A stretch of 64,000 nucleotides of DNA from Arthrobacter sp. QXT-31 (GCF_001969265.1 NZ_CP019304.1:1488001-1552000), one strand, 5' to 3'. Counted from the first letter of the stretch, positions 12,091 to 20,851 are shown. Translations and numbers: made by a program. Notes: a model not told the origin generated them from the sequence alone.

Positions 12091-12122
12091 GTAGCCCGCG
12101 GCGCAGTTGCGCCGCGGGCTAC
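12091..12122. terminator. Bidirectional terminator between glgP and the barstar gene
   Basis: A perfect 15-bp GC-rich stem (12091-12105 with 12108-12122) lies just after the glgP stop. It overlaps the stop codon of the convergent barstar-like gene, so it can serve both transcripts. Confidence 0.75.
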
Positions 12123-12475
12123 AGCAGCACAGCTATGACCGCCAGGTCCTTGCCGGCGTAGCTCTCGGCGTCCTGGAGGATCTCGCAGATGACGCCGAAG
12201 GTGCGGTCGCTGCGGAAGGCCGGCGGCACCTGCCAGATCACCGTCAGTGGCTCCGCGCCGTCGTCGGAAATGGCGTCAGCGAAGTCGTGGAGTGAGTCGT
12301 TGAGCGCATCCAGGTTCACGCCGAAGTGTTCCGGAAAGTCCAGGGCCTCGCCGAAGGCGGCAAGCACGGACTTCTTCGAATCGGCAGCCGGAACCAGCAG
12401 GCTGCGGCGGCCGGCGTCCGCCGCCTGGTCCTTCAGTTCCTCGAGGGTCCAGGTGTCGCCGGAGTAGATCTTCAT
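12119..12475 (-). CDS. Barstar-family ribonuclease inhibitor
   Basis: Cytosolic protein of 118 residues of the barstar family (PF01337). The recognition helix region FPEHFGVNLDALNDSLHDF (about 46-65) matches the barstar core, and the acidic face fits binding to a basic RNase active site. It follows the RNase gene by 4 bp on the same strand, with AAGG about 12 nt before its ATG. This is the classical secreted-RNase plus cytosolic-inhibitor arrangement, protecting the producer until the enzyme is exported. Family membership is seen in sequence; pairing with the neighbour is inferred from adjacency. Confidence 0.88.
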   Translation of the reverse strand: MKIYSGDTWTLEELKDQAADAGRRSLLVPAADSKKSVLAAFGEALDFPEHFGVNLDALNDSLHDFADAISDDGAEPLTVIWQVPPAFRSDRTFGVICEILQDAESYAGKDLAVIAVLL

Positions 12476-12479
12476 GGTG

Positions 12480-13007
12480 CTATTTGCCTTCTGCTATGAA
12501 CTTGAACGTTTCGTAGTGGTCTGCCGTGTAGTACTTGTCGCCGGCCTGTCCCGCCACGATCCTGCGGGCTCCCCGGTCCGATTCGCCGGGCGTGGGAACC
12601 GTGTACTCCTTGTAATACCCGCTGGCCTTGCGGGGCAGGATGCGCTCGAAGTTGCCGAACGTCACGCCGTCGCGCGTGTACGGGTAGGGTCCGCCCTGCC
12701 GGATCAGTGCGAGGGTCCGCCGGCCTTCGGCGGGCAGCTGGGACTCCCGGATGGCGGGGAGGCCGGCAGCGTTAGGTGCGCCGGTGGCTTTGGACGACGA
12801 CGGCGGTGCTGCGGCGGGTGCCGACGTCGCGGAAGTGGGTGCCGGCGTCGAAAAGGCGGGGGCCGGCGTCGCGGTTTCCTGCAGTCCCGCGCTCTGCCCA
12901 CCCGTCCCGGGGGGTGCGCCGCCCGGTGCGATGAAGAGGTTGAAGACTGCGAGGGCAGCGACGGCGAGCCCCAGCAGCAGCGTTCCGAGAGCCCAACGCC
13001 TGCGCAT
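12480..13007 (-). CDS. Secreted guanyl-specific ribonuclease (barnase / RNase Sa type)
   Basis: Protein of 175 residues. A hydrophobic N-terminal segment (about 5-27) acts as signal peptide or anchor. A Pro/Thr/Ser/Ala-rich linker runs to about 75, and a microbial RNase domain (PF00545) covers about 82-175. Motifs align with RNase Sa: GPYPYTRDGVTFGN, the catalytic Glu in YYKEYTVPTPG, the Arg in RGARRIVAG, and the catalytic His in YYTADHYETF. The fold-stabilising disulfide of RNase Sa is absent (no Cys in the domain). The gene lies 17 bp after glgX and 4 bp before the barstar gene. The target (own RNA, competitors or scavenging) cannot be told from sequence. Confidence 0.9.
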   Translation of the reverse strand: MRRRWALGTLLLGLAVAALAVFNLFIAPGGAPPGTGGQSAGLQETATPAPAFSTPAPTSATSAPAAAPPSSSKATGAPNAAGLPAIRESQLPAEGRRTLALIRQGGPYPYTRDGVTFGNFERILPRKASGYYKEYTVPTPGESDRGARRIVAGQAGDKYYTADHYETFKFIAEGK

Positions 13008-13021
13008 GCCTGTTTCCCCGA

Positions 13022-13027
13022 AGCCTA
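13022..13027 (-). promoter_or_regulatory. Possible -10 element of the RNase-barstar pair
   Basis: TAGGCT on the minus strand begins with the TAG stop codon of glgX and lies 14 nt before the RNase ATG. The same hexamer is used as a -10 at several other genes in this window, so the toxin pair may have its own promoter besides glgX read-through. Confidence 0.35.
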
Positions 13028-15145
13028 TGTGCGGTAGATGTTGATGGTGTAGGCCTGCACCTCGTCAGGCTCGCCGGACGCGACGAGGGTGCCCTGGCGC
13101 CGGTCGTGAAGCTCGGACGTGGTGAGGCGAAGGTCGAACACCCGCTTGCCGGTGCCGTCGTCGTTGGCCACCCGTGGAAGGGTGACCTCGATGTCCTCGG
13201 GGCCGCCGTTGACCACGATGAGTCCGGCCACGGGTCCGTCGTCAGACCCGAGGAGCAGCTGAACTACCCGGTTCCCGTTGTCGTTCCAGCGGTCCATGGA
13301 CATGGGCTGCCCGTTCCGGTCATACCAGTACAGATAGGAGCGGGCGTCGCGGACCGGGTAGTCGTGCGGCTGGGCGGCCAGGAACTCCCCGCGCAGCCGG
13401 ATGACACGCTTGGTGCTGCGGAGCATGGCGTGGGATTCCGGCGTGCTGGTCCAGTCAACCCAGGTGAGCGGGTTGTCCTGGCAGTAAGCGTTGTTGTTGC
13501 CCTGCTGGGTGCGGCCGAGCTCGTCCCCCGCGGTGATCATGGGGACGCCGAGGGAAATCATGAGCGTGGCCATGAGGTTGCGCTTGCTTTGGGCCCGGCG
13601 GGCCAGGATGTCCTCGTCCTCGGTGCGACCTTCGAAACCGTGGTTGTAGCTGCGGTTGTCGCCGTGCCCGTCCCGGTTCTGCTCACCGTTCGCCTCATTG
13701 TGCTTGCGGTCGTAGGATACGAGGTCGGTCATGGTGAAGCCGTCGTGGGCGGTGATGTAGTTCAGCGAGGCCAGGCGCGTACGGCCCGACGGTTCGAACA
13801 GGCTGGCTGAACCTGACAGGGCATCGGCCAGCCGGGCCACGGATCCGCCCCGGCCGCCGTTGTCGAGGGCGGCCCGGTCGGCTACCCAGAAGGAACGCAC
13901 AGCGTCGCGGTAGTGATCATTCCAGTCCACCCAGCCGACGGGGAAGCGTCCGGTCTGCCAGCCGCCGTATCCGATGTCCCACGGTTCGGCGAACAGCTTG
14001 ACCTTGGAGAGCGAGGGGTCCCCGGCAACGGCTTTGAGGAAGTCGTGGTGGGGATCGAATTCGTTGGCTGCGTTCCGGCAGAGCGTGACGGCCAGGTCAA
14101 AGCGGAAACCATCAATGTGGAACTCGTCCACCCAGTACTTCAGCGAGTCCACCACCATTTGGATGACGCGCGGTTCGGCGAAGTTGAGTGTATTGCCGCA
14201 GCCCGTGGTGTCAACGTATTTGCCGTGGCCGTCGGTGCGGTAGTACTTCTGCTCGCCGAGCCCGCGGAAGCTCAGGGTGGGACCGTCCGGACCACCTTCT
14301 GCGGTGTGGTTGTAGACGACATCAAGGATGACCTCGATGCCGGCCGCATGGAGCAGCTTGACCATGTCCTTGAACTCATCCTGGACAGCCTGCGGCCCGG
14401 CTTCCTGGGCGGCCTTGGTGGCGTACGCGGGGTGCAGGGCAAAGAATGCGGCCGTGTTGTAGCCCCAGTAGTTGGTGAGGCCGAGGTTCTGGAGGTGTGG
14501 CTCGTCCAGGTGGAAGTGCACCGGCAGCAGTTGCAGGGCGGTAATGCCAAGTCCCGTGAGGTGCTCGATCATGGCGGGATGGGCCATGCCGGCGTACGTG
14601 CCGCGCAGCGCCTCTGGAATGTCCGGATGCAGCATGCTCTGCCCGCGGACATGTGCCTCGTAGACGATGGTGCTGCGCCACGGGGTGTCCGGCTTCTGGT
14701 CGCTGCCCCACTCGAAGTCGGAAGAAGTCCTGACGCTGGTCAGGAAGCCGTCGCGTTCGTCGACGGCGCGGCCGTAGGGGTCGAGCAACAGCGGCTGGCC
14801 GCCGTCGCCGTCAAAATCGACTGTGGGGACCGCAAGCGGGAGGGCCTGATCGCCTTTCGGGGAGGCTTTCGGAGCCGCGCGGAAGCCGTACCGGGTTCCC
14901 ACCGGAAATCCGTCCACCACGCCGTGGTGGATACCGCTGGGGAGAGCGGACAGGGCGTGCAGGCGCCAGCTTTGCCCGGGTGCCTGGTACGCCACCTCGA
15001 GCGTGGTGATGCCGGGCGCATAGACCGCGACGCTTGCGCGGCTGCCGGATTTGCCCACCGGAGCGTGGCGCGCTTCGCGGACCCCGAGGGGAAAGGCCTG
15101 GGAGTCGTCCACCGTCAGGGCTGTGTCTAAGAGGGGCATTACCAT
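13025..15145 (-). CDS. glgX: Glycogen debranching enzyme GlgX (isoamylase type)
   Basis: GH13 enzyme of 706 residues that hydrolyses alpha-1,6 branches left after phosphorylase action. A CBM48-like N-terminal domain (about 1-130) precedes the barrel. WGYNTAAFFALHPAYA is present near 225. The nucleophile Asp lies in GFRFDLAVTL (about 348), the Glu in LFAEPWDIGYGG (about 385) and the third Asp in TAHDGFTMTDLV (about 475). ATG 15145 is chosen because TAAGCT ends 7 nt upstream (leaderless) and no Shine-Dalgarno exists; ATG 15139 is an alternative. It is followed closely by the RNase-barstar pair on the same strand. It works with GlgP in polymer breakdown. Confidence 0.95.
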   Translation of the reverse strand: MVMPLLDTALTVDDSQAFPLGVREARHAPVGKSGSRASVAVYAPGITTLEVAYQAPGQSWRLHALSALPSGIHHGVVDGFPVGTRYGFRAAPKASPKGDQALPLAVPTVDFDGDGGQPLLLDPYGRAVDERDGFLTSVRTSSDFEWGSDQKPDTPWRSTIVYEAHVRGQSMLHPDIPEALRGTYAGMAHPAMIEHLTGLGITALQLLPVHFHLDEPHLQNLGLTNYWGYNTAAFFALHPAYATKAAQEAGPQAVQDEFKDMVKLLHAAGIEVILDVVYNHTAEGGPDGPTLSFRGLGEQKYYRTDGHGKYVDTTGCGNTLNFAEPRVIQMVVDSLKYWVDEFHIDGFRFDLAVTLCRNAANEFDPHHDFLKAVAGDPSLSKVKLFAEPWDIGYGGWQTGRFPVGWVDWNDHYRDAVRSFWVADRAALDNGGRGGSVARLADALSGSASLFEPSGRTRLASLNYITAHDGFTMTDLVSYDRKHNEANGEQNRDGHGDNRSYNHGFEGRTEDEDILARRAQSKRNLMATLMISLGVPMITAGDELGRTQQGNNNAYCQDNPLTWVDWTSTPESHAMLRSTKRVIRLRGEFLAAQPHDYPVRDARSYLYWYDRNGQPMSMDRWNDNGNRVVQLLLGSDDGPVAGLIVVNGGPEDIEVTLPRVANDDGTGKRVFDLRLTTSELHDRRQGTLVASGEPDEVQAYTINIYRT

Positions 15146-15152
15146 CAATTAA

Positions 15153-15158
15153 AGCTTA
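15153..15158 (-). promoter_or_regulatory. -10 element of glgX (leaderless)
   Basis: TAAGCT on the minus strand ends 7 nt before ATG 15145, in the 113-bp region between glgX and the divergent nitrilase-family gene. Confidence 0.5.
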
Positions 15159-15258
15159 GCCGTCACAGCAAAATAGCTGATCTTGTCCCGCATGTTACGC
15201 GTAGAGGGCTGTGGCGGCACTGCTGAATGCTAAATGACGCACTGACGTGGAGGTTTTC

Positions 15259-16068
15259 GTGAAGATTGCATTGGCCCAGATCATCACCGGAAGGGATATC
15301 GCCGGGAACCTCAGTGTGGTTGAGGAATACGCGCGCCGCGCCAAGGACGGCGGGGCTGAGATGGTCGTCTTCCCCGAGGCCACGATGCGCGCGTTCGGCA
15401 ATTCCCTGCTGGACATCGCCGAACCCATAGACGGCCCCTGGGCCAGCCGTATCCGCTCGATAGCTGACGAGCTCGGGATCGTGATTGTTGCCGGAATGTT
15501 CACCCCCGGTTCACCATCCCCTGAAGGACAGACGAAAGTCCGCAACACGCTGCTGGTGACCGGGCCGGGCGTGGAAGCCAGCTACGACAAGGTGCACCTC
15601 TTCGACGCCTTCGGCTTCCTGGAGTCCGATACCGTGGACGCCGGGACCGGCCCCGTGACGTTCGACGCCGGCGGCCTCACCTTCGGCCTGGCCACCTGCT
15701 ACGACATCCGCTTCCCGGCCCTCTTCACGGCCAACGCCGAGCGCGGAGCGGTCGCGAACATCGTCTGCGCCTCCTGGGGTGCCGGTCCGGGCAAGGTGGA
15801 TCAGTGGCAGTTGCTGGCCCGCGCCCGCGCGGTGGACACCACCACCTATGTCCTCGCCTGCGGCCAGGGTGACCCCGCCACCATGGGCGTCGAGCCCCGC
15901 GGCGCAGCGCCCACCGGCGTCGGACACAGCGCGGTTGTCTCACCTTTCGGCGCGGTCCTTGAAGAGCTCGACGGCGCCCCCGGCCTCCTGTTCGCTGACC
16001 TCGATCCCGCACTGGTCAAGGAAGCCCGCACCAAGCTCCCGGTCCTGGCCAACCGCCGCGAGTTCTAG
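15259..16068 (+). CDS. Carbon-nitrogen hydrolase (nitrilase superfamily)
   Basis: Amidase/nitrilase-fold protein of 269 residues. The catalytic triad is visible: Glu in VVFPEATMRA (about 44), Lys in YDKVHLFDAFG (about 111) and Cys in LATCYDIRFP (about 144). The pattern resembles the Nit1/Nit2-like branch, often omega-amidases or deaminated-glutathione amidases; the substrate cannot be named here. GTG 15259 is chosen over GTG 15247 because GGAGG (15249-15253) sits 5 nt before it. It is divergent from glgX and convergent with rlmB across a dyad-symmetric repeat. Confidence 0.9.
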   Translation: MKIALAQIITGRDIAGNLSVVEEYARRAKDGGAEMVVFPEATMRAFGNSLLDIAEPIDGPWASRIRSIADELGIVIVAGMFTPGSPSPEGQTKVRNTLLVTGPGVEASYDKVHLFDAFGFLESDTVDAGTGPVTFDAGGLTFGLATCYDIRFPALFTANAERGAVANIVCASWGAGPGKVDQWQLLARARAVDTTTYVLACGQGDPATMGVEPRGAAPTGVGHSAVVSPFGAVLEELDGAPGLLFADLDPALVKEARTKLPVLANRREF

Positions 16069-16078
16069 AAAAAACCCT

Positions 16079-16190
16079 CCCTCACCTCCTGCCGCCCACA
16101 CCCAAGCCCTCCATCAGCTCCTGCCACCCAAACCCAAACGCTCCATCAGCTCCTGCCACCCAAACCCAAACGCTCCATCAGATCCTGCCG
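16079..16190. repeat. 32-bp tandem repeat, 3.5 copies
   Basis: Copies with a core CCATCAGCTCCTGCCACCCA begin at 16079 (diverged), 16111, 16143 and 16175 (partial), exactly 32 bp apart. There are no unique spacers, so this is not CRISPR. The array is one arm of a larger dyad with 16240-16293. Confidence 0.85.
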
Positions 16191-16200
16191 CTAGATCGAC

Positions 16201-16293
16201 AACGCTCCCTCACGACGTGAAGGAGCGATTGCCGTTTGGCTGCGAAAGCTGATGGAGCGTTGGGCTTTTTCCTGCGAAAGCTGAGGGAGCGTT
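16201..16293. repeat. Inverted copies of the 32-bp repeat around a central hairpin
   Basis: CTGCGAAAGCTGATGGAGCG at 16240 and its near copy at 16272 are again 32 bp apart and read as the inverse of the AACGCTCCATCAGC repeats at 16139-16190. A short palindrome (CGCTCC-C-TCAC-GAC-GTGA-A-GGAGCG, about 16203-16228) sits at the centre. All paired elements are symmetric about position 16215. The whole element lies between the converging nitrilase and rlmB genes and may act as a terminator. Confidence 0.8.
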
Positions 16294-16336
16294 TTGGACA
16301 GCGGGGCGCGGCGGGATCGGCCGCCGGCGCGTGGGC

Positions 16337-17332
16337 TTACTTGGAGGCGCGCTGGCGGGAGACTTCGTAGAGGGAGATGCCGACTGCCATGGAGGCGTTC
16401 AGGGATTCCATCGCGGAGTCGATCGGGATGGAAACGATCTGGTCGCAGTTCTCCCGGACGAGGCGGCTCAGGCCCTTGCCCTCGGAACCGACCACGATGC
16501 AGACCGGTTCAGTGGCGAGGGTGAGGTCCGGCAGCGAAACGTCGCCGTCGCCGTCGAGCCCCAAAACGAAGACGCCCATGTCCTTGAACTGCTTGAGGGC
16601 ATTGTTCAGGTTGGAGGCCCGGGCCACCGGGACGCGGACGGCAGCGCCGGCGCTGGTCTTCCAGGCCGCAGCCGTGACACCGACGGAGCGGCGCTCGGGG
16701 ACGATGACACCGTGGCCGCTAAATGCCGAGACCGAGCGGATGATCGCGCCGAGGTTGCGGGGGTCAGTGATGCCGTCGAGGGCAACAAAGAGGGGCGCGT
16801 TTGCGATGTGGCCCTTCTTCCAGCCGGTAACTGTCTCTTCGGCCAGCTCGTAGGCATCCTGGTACTCGTACGGCGGGATCTGCAGCACGAGGCCCTGGTG
16901 CACGGCGTCGTCGGTCATCCGGTCCAGCTCGGGCTTGCCGGTTTCCAGCAGCGGGATGCCCCGTTCGGCGGCGATCTTCAGCGATTCCTTGACGCGGTCG
17001 TCCATCTCGATGCGGATGGCCACGTGCAGCGCCTTGGCCGGAATGCCGGCGCGGAGAGCCTCGACGACCGAGTTGCGGCCGGTGACGACTTCCTCGGTGG
17101 CACGCCCCTTCGGGCCCGACCGGGCACCGGCGCTGCGGGTGCCGCTGCCTGACCGCTTGGCTGCGGAACGCTCGGCGAGCTGCTTGTTCTTGTACGCCTT
17201 GTGGTACGGGCGGTCCTCGGCCTTGGGGGTTGGCCCCTTGCCCTCGAGGGCCTTGCGGCCGTGGCCACCGGTTCCGGTGGTGGGGCCCTTCTTGTTCTTG
17301 CGGATTGCGCCCGGGCGACCGTTGTTGGCCAT
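16337..17332 (-). CDS. rlmB: 23S rRNA (guanosine-2'-O-)-methyltransferase RlmB/TsnR type
   Basis: SPOUT (SpoU/TrmH) methyltransferase of 331 residues. A Lys/Arg/Gly-rich N-terminal extension of about 80 residues precedes a substrate-binding domain (about 82-155). The catalytic knot contains motif 1 DPRNLGAIIRS (about 190), motif 2 VVGSEGKGLSRLV (about 275) and motif 3 IPIDSAMESLNASMA (about 300). It methylates a 2'-OH in 23S rRNA; G2251 is the usual RlmB target, but the exact site is not provable here. AAGGTGG precedes the ATG. In M. tuberculosis the equivalent gene also heads toward cysS-ispF-ispD-carD, as here. Confidence 0.92.
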   Translation of the reverse strand: MANNGRPGAIRKNKKGPTTGTGGHGRKALEGKGPTPKAEDRPYHKAYKNKQLAERSAAKRSGSGTRSAGARSGPKGRATEEVVTGRNSVVEALRAGIPAKALHVAIRIEMDDRVKESLKIAAERGIPLLETGKPELDRMTDDAVHQGLVLQIPPYEYQDAYELAEETVTGWKKGHIANAPLFVALDGITDPRNLGAIIRSVSAFSGHGVIVPERRSVGVTAAAWKTSAGAAVRVPVARASNLNNALKQFKDMGVFVLGLDGDGDVSLPDLTLATEPVCIVVGSEGKGLSRLVRENCDQIVSIPIDSAMESLNASMAVGISLYEVSRQRASK

Positions 17333-17422
17333 GATTCCACCTTGTTTGTATTGGGTAAGTCTGCACTCCAGTCTACTGACTGGCGTTAAATCGTCGGTCA
17401 GGCGGGCCAGCGGCCGGGAATG

Positions 17423-18886
17423 CTAGCCGCGCTGCAGGCTCCACGTGGCGCCGTCGGCGTTGTCCTCCACCAGGATGCCTGCCGCCGCAAGGGTGTCGCG
17501 GATGGCGTCCGAGGCGGCCCAGTCCTTCCTGGAGCGGGCTTCGGCGCGGGCGGCGAGCTGCGCCTCAATCAGCGTCCCAAGAGCACTGGTGGTCTGGTCG
17601 TCAACTGCCGGCTGCGCGGCAGCGCTGATGCCCAGGACCCGCAGCATCTCGGTCACGCCTGCAAGCGCCTGCCGCGTTGCCTCGAGGTCGCCGTCGGTGA
17701 GCGCCGAGTTACCGGAGCGGACGGTGTCGTGCAGCACGGCGAGGGCCTGCGGCACGTTAAGGTCGTCATCCATGGCCGCGGCGAAGGCGTCCGGTACCGT
17801 GCCGTGGCTGCCAAACAGCAGGGCACCGTCGGAAGACAGCGCCCGGAGGGCGCGGGCAATGAAGCCGTCAATGCGCTCGACGGCGGCTGCGGCCTCCTGC
17901 AGCGACGTCGGCTGGTAGTCCAGCACCGAACGGTACTGCGCCTGGCCCAGGTAGTAACGGACCACGCGGGGCGGCGCGAGCTCCAGCATCTCCGCCGGGC
18001 TGACCGTGTTGCCGACGGACTTCGACATTTTTTCGCCCTGGTAGGTGACCATGCCGTTGTGCATCCAGAAGTTGGCGAAGCCATGGCCGGCCGCCTGGGA
18101 CTGCGCCATCTCGTTTTCGTGGTGCGGGAATCGCAGGTCCAGGCCGCCGCCGTGGATGTCGAACTCGGTGCCGAGGTACTTCGTGACCATCGCCGAGCAT
18201 TCGAGGTGCCAGCCCGGACGGCCGGCGCCCCACGGCGAAACCCAGCTCGCCGTCGTCGGCTCGCCTTCCTTGTGCCCCTTCCACAGGGCAAAGTCGCGGG
18301 GGTCCTTCTTCCTGTTGCTGAATTGAGGTTCGACGTCCGTGGCCCCCTGCATGTCGTCGATCTTCTGCCGCGTCAGGGCACCGTACTTATGCCAGGAGCG
18401 CACATCGAAGTAGACGTCACCGGAGCCGTCGAGGGCAGGGTAGGCGTGGCCGCGGTCAATCAGCAGCTGAATGAGCGCGTGCATCTCCGGAATGTGGCCC
18501 GTGGCCCGCGGCTCGTAGGTGGGGCGGGAGACCCCGAGGGTGTCGTAGGCCTTGAGGAACTCCTGCTCATAGCGGTAGGCCAGCGCCCACCACTCCTCCT
18601 CCGGCACGGCGCCGGGTTCCTGCTCGAAATCCGGGTGAAAGGAGGCCTCGGACTTGGCGAGGATCTTGTCGTCAATGTCAGTGACGTTCCTGACCACCGT
18701 GACGCGGAAGCCGCGGTATTCCAGCCAGCGGGTGAGCTGGTCGAAGGCGATGGCGGAGCGGATGTGCCCCACATGCGGCATGCCCTGCACCGTGGCACCG
18801 CAGTAATACAGACTTACCTTGCCCGGTGCCAGGGGAACGAAGTCGCGGACTTCGGCGGATGCAGTGTCGTAAAAGCGCAGGGTCAC
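17423..18886 (-). CDS. cysS: Cysteinyl-tRNA synthetase
   Basis: Class I aminoacyl-tRNA synthetase of 487 residues that charges tRNA-Cys. The zinc-site Cys is in [10 protein letters not shown] (about 29), the HIGH-type motif is PHVGHIRS (about 37-44), and the KMSKS loop is KMSKSVGN (about 284). The C-terminal DALR-like anticodon-binding domain follows. An Arthrobacter-like WHLECSAM zinc segment lies near 225. GTG 18886 is preceded by TAATCT with 6 nt between, so the message is probably leaderless. It stands between rlmB and a lipoprotein gene in the conserved actinobacterial block. Confidence 0.97.
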   Translation of the reverse strand: MTLRFYDTASAEVRDFVPLAPGKVSLYYCGATVQGMPHVGHIRSAIAFDQLTRWLEYRGFRVTVVRNVTDIDDKILAKSEASFHPDFEQEPGAVPEEEWWALAYRYEQEFLKAYDTLGVSRPTYEPRATGHIPEMHALIQLLIDRGHAYPALDGSGDVYFDVRSWHKYGALTRQKIDDMQGATDVEPQFSNRKKDPRDFALWKGHKEGEPTTASWVSPWGAGRPGWHLECSAMVTKYLGTEFDIHGGGLDLRFPHHENEMAQSQAAGHGFANFWMHNGMVTYQGEKMSKSVGNTVSPAEMLELAPPRVVRYYLGQAQYRSVLDYQPTSLQEAAAAVERIDGFIARALRALSSDGALLFGSHGTVPDAFAAAMDDDLNVPQALAVLHDTVRSGNSALTDGDLEATRQALAGVTEMLRVLGISAAAQPAVDDQTTSALGTLIEAQLAARAEARSRKDWAASDAIRDTLAAAGILVEDNADGATWSLQRG

Positions 18887-18892
18887 CGCTCC

Positions 18893-18898
18893 AGATTA
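18893..18898 (-). promoter_or_regulatory. -10 element of cysS (leaderless)
   Basis: TAATCT on the minus strand ends 6 nt before GTG 18886; no Shine-Dalgarno is present. Confidence 0.55.
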
Positions 18899-18918
18899 GC
18901 CGATGCCAATGTTCCCGC

Positions 18919-19245
18919 TTACTTGCAGACCTCGCCGATCCTGTTGTTTTGCCTGGCAAGCTCCGCCGTCTGCTCGGAGGTCTTGGTTCCCAGCGATGTG
19001 CCTGCCACCTGCTTCATGATGTCGGCCATCTTCTGGATGGGGTCCGCAACTTCCTGGGCCACCTTGTCGGCGACCTCCTGGTAATGCTTGGCGATCTGGT
19101 CGGCCTGCTGCTGCTGGTTGCCCGTGGGCTTGAACGTGTCCCCCTGCAGGAACTTGCAGCTTTCCTCGACGCTCATGCGCGGGCTGCCGGCACAGCCGGC
19201 CAGAAGCATCCCTGCGATCACGACGGCGGGAAGCAACTTTTTCAC
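18919..19245 (-). CDS. Small lipoprotein of unknown function
   Basis: Protein of 108 residues with a lipoprotein signal peptide (KKLLPAVVIAGMLLAGCAG, modified Cys about 18). It should be anchored to the outer face of the membrane. The mature part is Gln/Lys-rich and predicted helical, with two further Cys (about 30 and 107) that could form a disulfide. The GTG start has AGGAG 7 nt upstream. It lies between cysS and ispF on the same strand. No family is recognised. Confidence 0.75.
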   Translation of the reverse strand: MKKLLPAVVIAGMLLAGCAGSPRMSVEESCKFLQGDTFKPTGNQQQQADQIAKHYQEVADKVAQEVADPIQKMADIMKQVAGTSLGTKTSEQTAELARQNNRIGEVCK

Positions 19246-19374
19246 GGCGGGTCTCCTGGGATTGCGGTACTGGTGCTTATTCCAGCGTAGGCGATGCTGC
19301 CGGATGGGCAGCGGCGATGTGGGTCAGCTGGCCGGCGGGGCAACTCGCCGGCCGGGCAACTGGACGGCAGGGCT

Positions 19375-19914
19375 CTACACGGCCGGGTAGACGAGGGCCG
19401 TGGCCACAGCGGAGATTCCTTCGCCGCGCCCGGTGAAGCCGAGGCCGTCGCTGGTGGTGGCGCTGACGCTGACGGGGGCGCCCGCGGCCTCGGTGAGAAC
19501 ACGCTGGGACTCTTCCCGGCGCGGGCCGAACTTGGGCCGGTTGCCGACGAACTGCACGGCGATATTGCCGATCTCGAAGCCGGCTGCCCTTGCGATGCGG
19601 GCAGCTTCGGCCAGCAACGTAACCCCGGAGGCACCTGCGAATTCGGGGCTGTCCGTGCCGAAGTGGGTGCCCAGGTCACCGATGCCGCAGGCGGAGAACA
19701 GTGCGTCCGCTGCTGCGTGGGCGACGGGATCGCCGTCGGAATGGCCGGCGAGGCCCCGCTCCCCCTCCCAGAAAAGCCCGCCCAGCCAAAGGGGCTGCGG
19801 GTCGCTCTCCGGAGCAAAGGCGTGCACATCGATGCCGATGCCTGTCCGGGGCAGGAGCGGGGTCCGCGAAGCGTTGTTGGTCGGATTCGTGCCGTTCATT
19901 GAGCCTTCCGTCAT
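19375..19914 (-). CDS. ispF: 2-C-methyl-D-erythritol 2,4-cyclodiphosphate synthase
   Basis: MEP-pathway enzyme of up to 179 residues that cyclises CDP-ME 2-phosphate. The family start [14 protein letters not shown] holds the zinc ligands Asp and His (about 28-30). [19 protein letters not shown] (about 45-62) supplies the third zinc ligand and the active-site loop. The C-terminal [11 protein letters not shown] is typical. The start is ambiguous: ATG 19914 has GAGGG far upstream, whereas ATG 19899 has GGAAGG 4 nt upstream. It lies 8 bp after ispD, so the two consecutive-pathway enzymes are co-transcribed. Confidence 0.95.
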   Translation of the reverse strand: MTEGSMNGTNPTNNASRTPLLPRTGIGIDVHAFAPESDPQPLWLGGLFWEGERGLAGHSDGDPVAHAAADALFSACGIGDLGTHFGTDSPEFAGASGVTLLAEAARIARAAGFEIGNIAVQFVGNRPKFGPRREESQRVLTEAAGAPVSVSATTSDGLGFTGRGEGISAVATALVYPAV

Positions 19915-19922
19915 ATGGTGTG

Positions 19923-20705
19923 TCAGCCCTCCACCCAGCGGGCGCCGAGGGGTCCCTCGAGCAGACCCTCAGCGATGATGAGGTCAAGGGGGGTGGTGAT
20001 TTTCAGGGACTGGCTGGCGCCGCGGACGGCGTGCACTGGCACGCCGAGAAGCTCCACCAGCATGGCGTCGTCGGTGACCGCGGCCGCCTGGCGCTCATCG
20101 AAGCCCTCGGCTGCCTCATGCGCTCGCCGCAGCACGGGGAGCTGGAAGCCCTGCGGGGTCTGTACTGCCCTGAGCTCCTCGCGGGGCGCGGTTCCGGTCA
20201 CGAGTTCCGGTGCGACATCCGCGGCCTGCCCCTCGGTCGCGGCGACCGTCTTGACCGTGTCCACCACGGGAATCACCGGAATCACTGCTTCGGCGCCGGC
20301 GGCGAGGGCCTGGGCCACGCGGTGGAAGACGTGCTCCGGGGTCAGGGCACGGGCGGCGTCATGAACCAGAACCGCCTCGGTGCCCTCCTCCACGGCGGCC
20401 AGTGCGGAACGCACCGAATCCGCCCGGGAGGCACCGCCGTCGACCATTGTCAGGAGCGGCCCGCCGTCCACCAGCTCCACGCGGAAGTCCTCACAGAGCC
20501 GGCGGAGCTCCTCGTCGCCGGCCGGAAGCGCGATGCACACCTGGCTGGCGATGCCAGCCGCGACGATGCCGCGAAGCGCATGCATCAGGATCGGTTCACC
20601 GCCCAGCGGCACGGCCGCCTTCGGCATGCCGTAACCCAGCCTCTGCCCGGAACCGGCGGCGACGAGGATCACGGCGGTAACGGGGCGCTTGGGTGCAGTG
20701 TTCAT
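19923..20705 (-). CDS. ispD: 2-C-methyl-D-erythritol 4-phosphate cytidylyltransferase
   Basis: MEP-pathway enzyme of 260 residues that makes CDP-methylerythritol. The nucleotide-binding start [20 protein letters not shown] (about 10-29) contains the Gly-rich loop with its conserved Arg and Lys. [10 protein letters not shown] (about 111) and the late Lys in [10 protein letters not shown] (about 240) complete the signature. ATG 20705 is preceded by TAGGCT with 7 nt between, so the transcript is probably leaderless. The order carD-ispD-ispF matches mycobacteria. Confidence 0.96.
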   Translation of the reverse strand: MNTAPKRPVTAVILVAAGSGQRLGYGMPKAAVPLGGEPILMHALRGIVAAGIASQVCIALPAGDEELRRLCEDFRVELVDGGPLLTMVDGGASRADSVRSALAAVEEGTEAVLVHDAARALTPEHVFHRVAQALAAGAEAVIPVIPVVDTVKTVAATEGQAADVAPELVTGTAPREELRAVQTPQGFQLPVLRRAHEAAEGFDERQAAAVTDDAMLVELLGVPVHAVRGASQSLKITTPLDLIIAEGLLEGPLGARWVEG

Positions 20706-20712
20706 GCGCTCT

Positions 20713-20718
20713 AGCCTA
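20713..20718 (-). promoter_or_regulatory. -10 element of ispD (leaderless)
   Basis: TAGGCT on the minus strand ends 7 nt before ATG 20705. Because a terminator separates carD from ispD, ispD-ispF needs its own promoter, and this fits. Confidence 0.5.
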
Positions 20719-20790
20719 CGTCCCTGCGGGATCCCCCTCCATCACCCCAACCATTACCTAGGTGGGGATGAGCCAGACGTTTTCGGGCAA

Positions 20791-20833
20791 GAAGAAACCC
20801 CGGCGGCACCTTGCCACCGGGGTTCAATTCTTC
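20791..20833 (-). terminator. Intrinsic terminator of carD
   Basis: Read on the minus strand, a GC-rich stem (GAACCCCGGTGGCA paired with TGCCGCCGGGGTTT, one mismatch) is followed by TTTCTTCTT. It begins about 20 nt after the carD stop. Confidence 0.8.
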
Positions 20834-20851
20834 TTAGGAAGCTCCTGCTAC

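Noticed and set aside
16079..16293. CRISPR array with 32-bp repeats
   Set aside because: No spacers; copies occur in both orientations around one centre.
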